Source: Maniola hyperantus (Eukaryota > Arthropoda > Insecta > Lepidoptera > Nymphalidae). From it: DNA of 64,000 nt. Within the stretch, counting starts at the first letter, position 1, and every line of letters begins with the position of its first letter. The notes beneath the pieces are model-generated. The model was not told where the DNA came from. It worked only from the letters and a program-made list of their open reading frames with translations, and did no database searches. The stretch spans positions 13,340,662 to 13,404,661 of the forward strand of contig NC_048541.1 in assembly GCF_902806685.2 (NCBI RefSeq), written 5' to 3'. Below, piece by piece: positions 52,152 to 60,829 of this stretch. The position numbers and the translations under genes were made by a program.

Positions 52152-52377
52152 CTAGCCGACGCGGACGCCCGCGACTTCGTCCGCGTGGATTTAGGTTTTT
52201 AAAAATCCCATGGGAACTCGTTGATTGTACGGGATAAAAAATAGCCTATTTCACTCTCCAGTTTCGCTAAAAATCACGTCAATCCGTTGCTCCGTTGCGA
52301 CGTGATTGATGAAGGGAAGGACAAACCAAAAAACCAACAAACAACTTCACTTTCGCATTTATAATAAGGGTACTGAT
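52152..52377 (-). mobile_element. Hel-A copy
   Basis: Minus-strand end GCGGACGAAGTCGCGGGC, GTCCGCGTCGG, CTAG; the spacer between hairpin and CTAG is longer than usual. Body includes the complement of GAGCAACGGATTGACGTGAT. Confidence 0.8.
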
Positions 52378-52934
52378 TTTGTTGCCTTTTTATTTAATAG
52401 CGATAAAGGTCGATGTACATTACTTTCGGTCGCTTACTGTGCATATAGGTACCTCTAATACAATAATAGTAGAATAGCCATTAGGTAAATAAATTGTAGT
52501 ATTATGTACCGACACATTGGAGTATTTGAACTTACTAGTTACTACTTACTAAAAAGGCGGTACTTTTCTAATAATAAAGTTCATCTTTCATCAAAGAATA
52601 GTTCACGTTTCATCTTCCGACATTCCATACAACATACAAAACAAACATAACACGCGCAACCCTTATTTCTTCCAAAAGTCAAAAGAGATTTATATTTCAC
52701 ATGGTCTTTACGCAAAAGCCGCGCGTCCGTTCCCTCGTAACTTTTTTTATATTATTCAAAGTTTTCAGAGGGATCTAGGCGTATCAGATCCGTCCGTTTC
52801 GGTGAGGGTATCGCGTAATACGAGATACGGCTTTTCCTATTTAGACTTGATAAATAGGTGCAAAATAAAACGTCCACAAAACTGGTATATTTTTTACCGC
52901 CTTTATACAACAAAACTGTTTATTTCAAAACAAG
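52378..52934. other. Unassigned with one MITE end
   Basis: GGTCGATGTACATTACTTTC, GGTCGCTTACTGTGC at 52407-52443 is a single arm of the TACGCGACC MITE family. The rest is unassigned. Confidence 0.45.
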
Positions 52935-53075
52935 ATCATGCTCCTGACTTCATCCGGGTGGATGTAGGTTTTTAAAAATCCATGCCATGCCATGTTGATC
53001 AGTTGCTCCGTTGGGGCGTGATTGAAGGACAGAACAACAAACAAACACACTTTCGCATTTACAATATTAGTTGTG
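52935..53075 (-). mobile_element. Hel-A, degenerate
   Basis: CCTGACTTCATCCGGGTGGA, TGATCAGTTGCTCCGTTGGG and CACACTTTCGCATTTACAAT. CTAG is missing. Confidence 0.6.
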
Positions 53076-53076
53076 G

Positions 53077-53275
53077 TTCTGATGCCCGTGACAGTATCCG
53101 CGTGGATTTAGGTTTTAAAAAATCTTGAGGTAGGTATCTCTTTTATTTTCCGGGATAAAAAATAGCTTATATCCGTCACCGGAATGTAAGCTAAATCTGC
53201 ATCATGTAAAAATTGGTTAAACGGATGGATGCTCTTTCTGTCTGTAACATTCATAACACTTTCACATCAGTAGGT
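53077..53275 (-). mobile_element. Hel-A relic of the CTGT type
   Basis: CTGATGCCCGTGACAGTATC, CGCGTGGATTTAGGTTTTA, CCGGGATAAAAAATAGC and CTTTCTGTCTGTAAC. Termini decayed. Confidence 0.6.
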
Positions 53276-53281
53276 ACCTAC

Positions 53282-53508
53282 CCTTACGTATTATAAATGC
53301 GAAAGTGTGTTTGTTTGTAGGTTTGTTTTTGTTGGTTTGTTGGTTTGTTAGTTTGTTGGTTTGTGAATCACGTCGCAACGATACAACGGATTGAAGTGAT
53401 TTTTTGCATGGTTATAGATAAAGACCTGGAGAACTTTTTATCCCGGGAAATCAAAGAGTGCCCACGGGATTTTTAAAAATCTAATTCCAAATCGCGTGCA
53501 CCAGCTAG
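53282..53508 (+). mobile_element. Hel-A with GGTTTGTT repeats
   Basis: Starts TACGTATTATAAATGCGAAA; GGTTTGTTGGTTTGTTAG and similar are expanded near the 5' side. Ends ATCGCGTGCACCAGCTAG before T; the left half of the hairpin is deleted. Confidence 0.75.
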
Positions 53509-54022
53509 TTTACAATTTTAGTAAGGCAGTAGGCATGCCTGTTAGTCGTTTACGATCGTATTTGCAGTACTGGCGTATGATCCCTATAACAACATATCAA
53601 AGAACCTCAAAGCGTGTCGGAGGCGTTCTTGTCATCTAATCAAAGAGAGTTCATCGCACTAATGGCATTGCCACAGTTTGCCGTATAGAGGTTTCACTAT
53701 TTAATTGAAATTTTAAATTGTATGAACTGTTGCTTTTTATTTGCCTGGCTAGGCCTGGCTTTTAATTTGGCAAGATCACTGAGGCTCGGTTGTTTTAAAC
53801 CGTTTGTTATCGCTACATACATTCGTTATAAAATGGTTTTCTTTGACATTTTGTTCTGTAACGCCAAGTTTAACGGTTACATGTCTTTTAAAATTTGCTG
53901 AAGCAACCGTGTGCTTAATCTACACTAATATTATGAAGAGGTAAAGTTTGTAATTTTTTTTGTAAATTAGTAAGTTAGTAAGAAATAGTCGAAACTGTTT
54001 ATATGCGTTTAAAAAAATCTTT
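53509..54022. other. Unassigned stretch
   Basis: No repeat ends or frames recognised. Confidence 0.4.
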
Positions 54023-54024
54023 CA

Positions 54025-54318
54025 CTAGGGTCCCATTCAGTATCCAAAATGTGCAACGGGACCCTATTACTAAGACTCCGCTGTCCGTCAGTCTGTCACC
54101 AGGCTGTATCTCATGAACCATGAAAGTAAGACAGATGAAAATTTCACAGATGTATTTCTGTTGCCGCTATCGCAACAAATAGTAAAAAAAATAGAATAAA
54201 ATAAATATTTAAGGGGGCTCCCATTCAATAAACGTGATTTTTTTTGCTCATTTTCATAGATACGGCAAATGGTACGGAACCCTTCGTGCACGAGTCCAAC
54301 TCGCACTTGGCCGGTTTT
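54025..54318 (+). mobile_element. Rep-G, near full length
   Basis: AACGGGACCCTATTACTAAG and TGTCCGTCAGTCTGTCACC in the first part, CAAATGGTACGGAACCCTTC near the end, then ACGAGTCCAACTCGCACTTG, GCCGGTTTTT. Reference copy of the GGACCC variant. Confidence 0.75.
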
Positions 54319-54334
54319 TAAACTAGGTATAAAG

Positions 54335-54420
54335 GCATGCGCTTGGCTGCAATCACACCCAAGTAATTGATGATGCAGCTTAAGGTGGAGCGCGCCTGGC
54401 TAGAAGATGCTTATTCTTTT
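54335..54420 (+). repeat. TGATGATGCA dispersed repeat
   Basis: GCAATCACACCCAAGTAATT, GATGATGCAGCTTAAGGTGG, AGCGCGCC. See the longer copy at 34.6 kb. Confidence 0.5.
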
Positions 54421-55345
54421 GAAGGGAATATTATGGCTAGCAGTGAAAACGGAAGCCGGAATCTATCTATAGAATCATTTAGTTAATAATAGTCAAAGGG
54501 TACCAGAAGTGGATTTAAAGTCAGCCAGAAAAGCAGGGCATTATAATCTATTTTTGGATTAGTTATTTAGAATGTCCTCTCTTGTTAAACTTGCGCGCAG
54601 ATAATGATCACACGAGTAGAGGTTTATCGAGAGGTTTACTCTTTATACTAACCTAACTGCAACATTAACCTGATCAGGGCACAAAATTACTATTAAAACC
54701 AATCAATCTAAATGGTGACCTAAACACAAAAAGCATTTAATATTCACCGAGTCTCGAGTTAGAACGAGACTAGCTTAAAATTCATCAACTACCCGTATTT
54801 ATACAATCGACTCAAGATGGCTGTCTCGCAATAGAACATGCTGCTTCCATTTCAAAAAGGCGCCAAATACAAAATGCGATAACAATATATTATATGTGAG
54901 ATAATTTTTCTAAACAGCTCAGCACTCTCCAAACTTAATGATGTGACCGTAGCAGGCCAAGGTAGAGTCGAGGGTTAGTTTTTTTGCCACATAGATCTCA
55001 ATCAAGTGCAGACGGCGGGTCTATTCGTGGAACTACGTGTATTAAATATAAATATATCTTCGAACGAAGCCCGAAAGTAATGTTATTCAACAGTAATTAA
55101 CTCATACATAGAAACACTAAATCTAATCTACAGCGCACACCGCACGACGCCTGACTTCGGCTCTCTGAGGACGGCCGGCGCGCGGCGGACGCTTCTTGCA
55201 AAATTAAATCCAGTTGGCCCGGCCCGTCTTGATTAGTTTGCCGAATATAATGCTCTATATTAGATGCAGGATTCTGGCTCTTTGTTCTAATAATACTGTT
55301 GGTCTGCTTGGGACTCGGCAAAACGGACAATTGGAGTTTAATTAG
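54421..55345. other. 900-bp stretch with no recognised feature
   Basis: A GC-rich segment at 55135-55200 with CGGCCGGCGCGCGGCGGACG stands out, without inverted termini or a supported frame. Confidence 0.4.
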
Positions 55346-55346
55346 A

Positions 55347-55519
55347 GCCTCAATAGCTCGACAGGTAAAGGAGTGGACTGAAAACCGAAAGGTCGACGGT
55401 TCAAACCCCGCCCGTTGCACTATTGTCGTACCTACTCCTAGCACTAGCTTGACGTTTAGTTGGAGAGAAATGGGGAATATTTGTCATTTAACATGGCTAA
55501 TATTCTTTTTAAAAACGAA
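55347..55519 (+). mobile_element. SINE-B with intact 3' hairpin
   Basis: A box TAGCTCGACAGG, anticodon arm GGACTGAAAACCG, B box GTTCAAACC, and an end with GAATATTTG, 13 bases, CTAATATTC that forms a short stem-loop. Confidence 0.9.
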
Positions 55520-55555
55520 AAAAATATATAATATTAATTAGACATCAACTTATAC

Positions 55556-55865
55556 ATGATAGCCTAGTGGTTAGGACGTCCACCTTCTAACCGGAGGTCG
55601 GGGGCTTGGTCCCGGGCACGCACCTCTAACTTTTCGGAGTTATGTGCGTTTTAAGTAATTAAATATCACTTGCTTTAACGGTGAAGGAAAATATCGTGAG
55701 GAACCTGCATGCCTGAGAGTTCTCCATAATGTTCCCAAGGGTGTGTGAAGTCTACCAATCTGCACATGGCCAGCGTAGTAGACTATGGCCAAACCCTTCT
55801 CACTCTGAAAGGAGACCCGTGCTCTGCAGTGAGCCAGCGATGGGTTGATCATGCTCATCATGCAT
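55556..55865 (+). mobile_element. SINE-A upstream of an RTE tail
   Basis: TGATAGCCTAGTGG, the B-box side GCTTGGTCCC (mutated), full body, ending GATGGGTTGATCATGCTCAT. It is 20 bp from the RTE fragment that follows. Confidence 0.85.
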
Positions 55866-55884
55866 ACATGAACTTCACCAAATT

Positions 55885-56318
55885 GACAATAAATTCATCT
55901 CCACATCTAAAATTTACCACTACCATAAGTCAGAAAGCTATGCTTGGAGTTTCTCTACGTGATCAAATCTCTGATCTCTACGGGATCAGAAATGAGGAGA
56001 TCCGTAGGAAAACTAGAGTAACCGACATAGCACAACGAATTGCGAATCTGAAGTAGCAATGGGCATTGGGCACTACATGGTTCGTAAAACTGATAAACTG
56101 ATAGACGTCCCAAGGTGCTGGAAGTGGTGCGAGGTCGCCAACCTCGCACCGGAAGACGCAGTGTTGGAAGACCCCCCACTAGGTGGACGGCCGACATCAG
56201 ACGAGTCACGGGGAGCCGCTGGATTCAGGCGGCGCAAGACCGTCGCGTGTGGAAGTCCCAACAAGAGACCTATGTCCAGTAGTGGACGTCTATCGGTTGA
56301 TGATGATGATGATGATGT
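55885..56318 (+). pseudogene. RTE LINE tail, most complete copy
   Basis: Plus-strand blocks: KAMLGVSLRDQISDLYGIRN, then EEIRRKTRVTDIAQRIANLK, then a stop where a Q or W codon would fit, then WALGTTWFVKLIN-like sequence in another frame, and GGRPTSDESRGAAGFRRRKT. Block 1 and 2 are the conserved region after the polymerase of RTE-type proteins; block 4 is the C-terminus read in a shifted frame. The 3' end, TCTATCGGTTGATGATGATG, continues in (GAT)n to 56318. A stop and at least two frameshifts make it dead. Confidence 0.8.
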
Positions 56319-56357
56319 GAAGTAAGTGTCCGATGGTACATGTGAGTTTCCTCTTTT

Positions 56358-56447
56358 TTATGGTTCCGTACCTCAAAAGGAAAAAGGAACCCTTACAGGA
56401 TCCCTTCGTTGTCTGTCCTCCTGTCTGTCTGTCTGGCGGCAAAAAAA
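56358..56447 (+). mobile_element. Rep-F head fragment
   Basis: TATGGTTCCGTACCTCAAAA, GGATCCCTTCGTTGTCTGTC and CTGTCTGTCTGTCTGG. Stops at the CTGT tract. Confidence 0.65.
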
Positions 56448-57190
56448 AATAAAAAGAGTAAAGACACATTCTTAAATATGGCATACAAGTCTTGTAGCCT
56501 GTATTCAAGTATACACGGTGAAATTTTAGTGGTTGTCTTCCCGCGACAGAAAGATTTGCCCTCAGTAGTACTATCGAAATTTTGAGTTAAACTTAAAAAA
56601 TAAAAATGTTTTTGTTTTGAAATAATTAAAATAAATCGACAACTCGAAAGTGTGAGAAACAATAGTAACTCCCTAGACGTAACGTGAATAGTATGTGTAG
56701 TACATCCACTCGAACCCCGCTGCCAATAAAGTGAAAAAGATTAGAGCAAAATAAGCTCTCGCGCGTAGTGATACGGCATAAACTAGCCTGCACGCACGCG
56801 GTATCACTCGAGGTCTCATTCGATTTTTGTTTTTCTCGATTGTAAATTTGACATTTTTGGCTCTAATAATTTTTTATATTTATAAATCTATAGTAATACC
56901 ATGACAAAATCATTTCGCTTCGGGAAAACAACCATTAAAATTTCAGCGTGTATAAAACAGAAATCCAAATTTACTTTATACCGCAGACTTCAATCTAGAT
57001 TCCCGCATTTCTAACAGAACTAGAGTACGGTATTTGCATCCAAAATCCGACCTGAGTAATCAAGCAATCTGAACGCGGTCGGAATGAATCAACTACTTAA
57101 GACACATTGCACTTTATTTTCAGCTCTTCTAGTAAATTCTAAAGTTTATAATTAGCTTTTATCTGCGACTTCGTCAGCATGAAATAATTT
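56448..57190. other. 740-bp stretch with no recognised feature
   Basis: AT-rich; no recognised ends or frames. Confidence 0.45.
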
Positions 57191-57221
57191 ATAGCCTACT
57201 AGCTGATGCCCATGACTAACA

Positions 57222-57305
57222 CTACGCGGCCAAAAGTGATAAACATCGGCTTTTAGAAGGACATTTCGTTTTTGTAGAGCGTTGTCTCTGTCACTCATAC
57301 CCATA
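57222..57305 (+). repeat. Half of a TACGCGACC MITE
   Basis: CTACGCGGCCAAAAGTGATA, AACATCGGCTTTTAGAAGGA and GTAGAGCGTTGTCTCTGTC match one arm of the 30.7-kb element. The mirrored arm is absent. Confidence 0.6.
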
Positions 57306-57327
57306 TTTTTCTTTGTCGGACGCTATT

Positions 57328-57392
57328 ATCTTCTATTGATTGATATTTTCTATCTGTAGGTAGGTTATTGTGAGAGCCGAGAGGAGACCTAT
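57328..57392 (+). repeat. Repeat inverted at 60.02-60.09 kb
   Basis: TATCTTCTATTGATTGATAT, TTTCTATCTGTAGGTAGG and TTGTGAGAGCCGAGAGGAG are found reversed at 60022-60089. Confidence 0.6.
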
Positions 57393-57399
57393 ATAATCT

Positions 57400-57540
57400 A
57401 GTAGCTGATGCCCGCAACTTCGTACGCGTGGATGTAGGTTTTGAAAAATCCTGTGGGAACTCTTTGATTTTCCGGGCTGCAAAGTAGCCTATGTCACTCT
57501 CTAGGTCTTAAATTATACTCATGCAAAAAATCACGCGCCT
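57400..57540 (-). mobile_element. Hel-A, 5'-truncated
   Basis: Minus-strand end ACGCGTACGAAGTTGCGGGC, ATCAG, then CTACTAG. It stops at TGCAAAAAATCACG, replaced by a GC-rich half-MITE (57541-57655) matching 43.7 kb. Confidence 0.7.
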
Positions 57541-57655
57541 ACACCCGCAGGCCGCACGTCATCCGCGCTCGCCCGCACCGGGTTAGCGCGGGAGCTGTGC
57601 GGGGCATCCCCACCCCTATTGTCATCTCGACCTGTCGCGTACTATACATAGATTA
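57541..57655 (+). repeat. Half of the GC-rich 43.64-kb MITE
   Basis: GGTTAGCGCGGGAGCTGTGC, GGGGCATCCCCACCCC and TCTCGACCTGTCGCGTACTA. Only the right half is present. Confidence 0.6.
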
Positions 57656-57950
57656 ATCCAATATGGATTCGCAAACATAATCATTCACCCATTAACGTCG
57701 GCGGCACGCGAGGCCGCCCACACGCACTCCGTAACAATTACGTGTAGTTTCAATAAAAACAGTTGGCTGTTTGTGCCTACCTTTATCTGGAGTGACCTTT
57801 GTATTTTTTTGATTGCTGAAAGCTTTTTAATCATGCAGCGCATGTGTTCGTGCATCATTGCGTGCCTGCGTGAGTACGTGCGTGCGTGAGTGCGAACATG
57901 CAAGCGGGCGTGTGAATTTTGGAGCGTATCATTTTCAGTATTCGGATTCT

Positions 57951-58109
57951 TTAAGTAACTTAATTAAAGTGCAAGCATCAAAGTTTCTTTTGTAATTACG
58001 AGATCAAAATATTAATGCCTTCGATCTGTCTTCTTTCAGGGTTCCTTACCCGAAGGGTGCACACAGGACCCTATTACTAAGCCTCCGCGATCCGTCCGTT
58101 TGTCCGTCC
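57951..58109 (+). repeat. Inverted repeat, left copy (with Rep-G head)
   Basis: TTAAGTAACTT, GCAAGCATCAAAGTTTCTTT, ACGAGATCAAAATATTAATG and CCTTCGATCTGTCTTCTTTC precede a Rep-G start, AGGGTTCCTTACCCGAAGGG. The same composite occurs reversed at 62072-62226. Confidence 0.8.
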
Positions 58110-58157
58110 ATCAACGATTGAAAACACTACACTCCATTTTTTGGGCATTCGTGTAAT

Positions 58158-58299
58158 ACTATTACCACAGAATATTAGTACTAACGTACTATTACCACAG
58201 AATATTAGTACTAACGTACTATTACCACAGAATATTAGTACTAACGTACTATTACCACAGAATATTAGTACTAACGTACTAATATTCTGTGGTAATAGT
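58158..58299. repeat. Four 30-bp tandem units closing in a perfect 24-bp hairpin
   Basis: Units at 58158, 58188, 58218 and 58248 are identical, beginning ACTATTACCACAGAATATTA. The last unit is followed by its own inverted copy: 58248-58271 pairs perfectly with 58276-58299 around the loop TAAC. The 30-bp period keeps a frame open but nothing suggests translation. Confidence 0.9.
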
Positions 58300-58419
58300 C
58301 TTAGAAGAAAAGGTCGTCTAACAACTTGTAAGAGATAAACATGTACCTACATATTGTGTTAAATATGAGATAACTTGGGAAGATAGCTTAGGTTATACAT
58401 ACAACATATTAAATAGATA

Positions 58420-58580
58420 CTAGCTGACGCCTGCGACTTTGTCCGCGTGGATTTGGATTTTATCAACGATAAATGATCGGATCTTCAACTATATTATCAT
58501 ATGTAATCAGGTCAAACCGTCGTTGCTCCGTTGGAGCGTGATACAACAAACAAACACATTTTCGCATACCTATACAGGAT
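58420..58580 (-). mobile_element. Hel-A, degenerate
   Basis: ACTAGCTGACGCCTGCGACT, TTGTCCGCGTGGATTTGG, then GTTGCTCCGTTGGAGCGTGA and CAAACACATTTTCGCATA. The middle is replaced by unrelated sequence. Confidence 0.65.
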
Positions 58581-58599
58581 GCAACTAGTTACTATAGTA

Positions 58600-58805
58600 G
58601 GGTCAATGCACCACACGACGCGGCATTGACTCCGAATGGCCTACTTACGCAACGTTCGTTAATCTCTATATTTTGAATTTTTATAAAATATAGGACTTTT
58701 TAAAATGTTTTTTCGCATTTTTTGTGGTAGGTATCGTATCAGTAATCATCACTGCTTACTCCTGTCTTTGATTTTGCCAGCGTTCTGGTTATACCCTGTA
58801 TAATA
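58600..58805 (-). mobile_element. Unclassified element, uninterrupted copy
   Basis: Reverse match of 24770-25262 without the Hel-B insertion: GGGTCAATGC, GCGGCATTGACTCCGAATGG and GATTTTGCCAGCGTTCTGG mark its ends. Confidence 0.65.
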
Positions 58806-58822
58806 ATATTACTCTCAAAACA

Positions 58823-58915
58823 TTTTTTTAGACGTTCGTGTAATAATTCTTTTCTTCTAACAAGCTCTAAGAGAAAACATGCCATATATCATGGGAAGAC
58901 AGCTTTACAGCGTGT
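58823..58915 (+). repeat. Partial repeat of the flanks of the 58.2-kb hairpin array
   Basis: GTTCGTGTAATA, then TTTTCTTCTAACAAGCTC, TAAGAGAAAACATG and ATGGGAAGACAGCTTTA resemble 58149-58156 plus 58300-58392 with the array absent. Confidence 0.5.
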
Positions 58916-59231
58916 AGTACGTGAAGCATTTTTATACCCGAACCTGGAGGAGCGTTCCAGATATTTACAACATGACATCCAACCTGAACTATAAATCCAC
59001 TGAACCTAAATAACGCGATACTGCTGAATATTGGAGGCTGAGTCGAGCGCGCTCGCAAAAATATAATTTTATTTTGTTCTCCTTCAGATACTTACGTTCG
59101 ACGCGCATTTCAAATGCATGTTCGGCTTTTATATTTCGACTTCTGTGGCGGGGTGTGCGCTTTTAAGTTGGTAGGTATGGCCTTTTAAATTTGGATTTTC
59201 ATGTTCTAAAGTTGGCTGTGTATTACAACTA

Positions 59232-59508
59232 AGGGCGGTTTCAGACTAGCGTATTATACGCGCGTATACGCTCGTTTTTGGCATAAGCGCATCAAGGCGC
59301 GTATAGACGCGCCTTTTGGCACACGCTCAACTCGTACGAGCGTTGACGCGCTTCTAAGCTCGTATAAGCGCGAGCCGCGAGAGACACCTCCCCGCAACAC
59401 CACCGCTTCGAGCGTACACGCCGAAATATGCCCGTATACGCGCGTCCGGTTTTTTGAAGCGCATATGTAGCGCGCGTGTAAGCGCGTATGCTGAAACCAC
59501 CGTATAAA
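59232..59508. mobile_element. GC-rich MITE of about 275 bp
   Basis: GGGCGGTTTCAGACTAGCG at the left mirrors GCGCGTATGCTGAAACCACC at the right. The interior is full of GCGTATACGCGC-like palindromes, for example ACGCGCGTATACGC at about 59258. Confidence 0.75.
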
Positions 59509-59650
59509 TTTTTTATCTACTGAGTAGGTAGATAATAGATTATACACCTCTAGGCTAAGCCCCACCTCTAGGCTAAGTAAAGTTAGCAATTGATTTGTTG
59601 GTAATTCTATACGTTTTTATATTAAGATTCCAAAAGACATACTAGTTGAG

Positions 59651-60022
59651 ACTTGTTGAGAGACATCTCCAGATGTCTCTCAACAAGTTCAAAGTTTTTA
59701 TAAAACGTAAACTTATTGAAAAATCCTATTACAACGTAAAGGATTATTTAAATGATAAGTAAGCTTGAGAATGAATTGCTTAACGGCTTTGTGATAGTTC
59801 TAATAAGTTTAATTTATTTGGTAAAGTGGTGATACTAAAAAGAATACCTACCCGGCTAAGTTTGTTGTGGGCTCTTCTCTGAGAAGCGCGCATTTGAAAC
59901 CATCGTAGCTTAAGTTCCAAGTTAAAAATTATCCTTATCTTACAATTAATGCAACAATCGACCATCAATAAGTGTAATTTTTTACCTATTTTGAATTAAA
60001 CATTTGATTTTGATTTTGATTT
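59651..60022 (+). pseudogene. LINE tail with a 5' foldback
   Basis: Same family as 36552-37040. From 59671 the frame reads MSLNKFKVFIKRKLIEKS, then YYNVKDYLNDK, then a stop in place of Q. The 3' UTR runs to ATTTTGATTTTGATTTTAG. At the truncated end 59651-59668 is the exact inverted copy of 59671-59688, separated by CC. No polymerase core. Confidence 0.8.
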
Positions 60023-60089
60023 TAGATCTCCTCTCGGCTCTCACAATTACTTATAGATAGAAAATACCTATCAATAGAAGATAATAATA
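60022..60089 (-). repeat. Inverted partner of 57.33 kb
   Basis: CTCCTCTCGGCTCTCACAAT and ATAGATAGAAAATACC, TATCAATAGAAGATAAT. See the entry at 57328. Confidence 0.6.
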
Positions 60090-60104
60090 TAATATAATCT
60101 CTCA

Positions 60105-60440
60105 CAATTACGTGACCTGTGTAATTTAACTAACTAGACTATAAAAAATGTATTCAGTTACATAATGGATTTGGTAGCAATGGTCAATAGAAAGCCGCGC
60201 AAGTTTCGATCGATTATTGACTCTGCTGTCCATACTTTAAGGTTTCTTTTGATACGTGTGTACTTCAATTCTGAACATACCTTTGTGAATTTGAGAAAAG
60301 CAAGTGGCCGTCGAAGTTAAAAGTTTGTTGTGCCCGGACTTAGGGCCATCAATGAGGATTGAGGGTATTATGTTGCCGAAATGCGACTTTTAGATAGGTA
60401 TTTAGTGTCTTTTGAATTTTTTAGCCAAAGTAGTTTTTTT
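60105..60440. other. Unassigned stretch
   Basis: Nothing recognised. Confidence 0.35.
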
Positions 60441-60565
60441 TTAGTAAAAGCAAGTTTAATTACTTAAAATGCACATTACTCCGAAAAGTTAGAGGTGCGT
60501 GCCGGGTCGAACCCCCGACCTCTGATTAGAAGGCGGACGTCCTAACCACTAGGCTATCACAGCTT
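60441..60565 (-). mobile_element. SINE-A head fragment
   Basis: Minus strand: AAGCTGTGATAGCCTAGTGG, B box GTTCGA with one base lost after it, then ACTTTTCGGAGTAATGTGC. The 3' two-thirds are missing. Confidence 0.8.
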
Positions 60566-60737
60566 GTAACGATACAGGGTATCCCAAAAGCGGCTAAAAA
60601 AGAGGGAAAGAGTTATGCCAGATTTATTAATCTTTTCTCAATCTGTGAAAGAAACAGAAAGGCAGATAGCTAGGATCTTTAGGCCCATATTAGAAAGATA
60701 GGTCTGTATAAGAAAAGAGTTTCTTAAAAAAATTAAA

Positions 60738-60785
60738 TCGGTCAAGTGCGAGTCAGACCTGCACACGAAGGGTTCCGTACCATTT
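60738..60785 (-). mobile_element. Rep-F/Rep-G end fragment
   Basis: CGGTCAAGTGCGAGTCAGAC, then ACACGAAGGGTTCCGTACCA. Only the hairpin end is left. Confidence 0.6.
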
Positions 60786-60829
60786 TTATAATTAACTACC
60801 TGACGATATTTTTTTAAAAATATTATTTA

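Noticed and set aside
58158..58299. CRISPR-like array
   Set aside because: The 30-bp units are directly adjacent without spacers, and the setting is eukaryotic.
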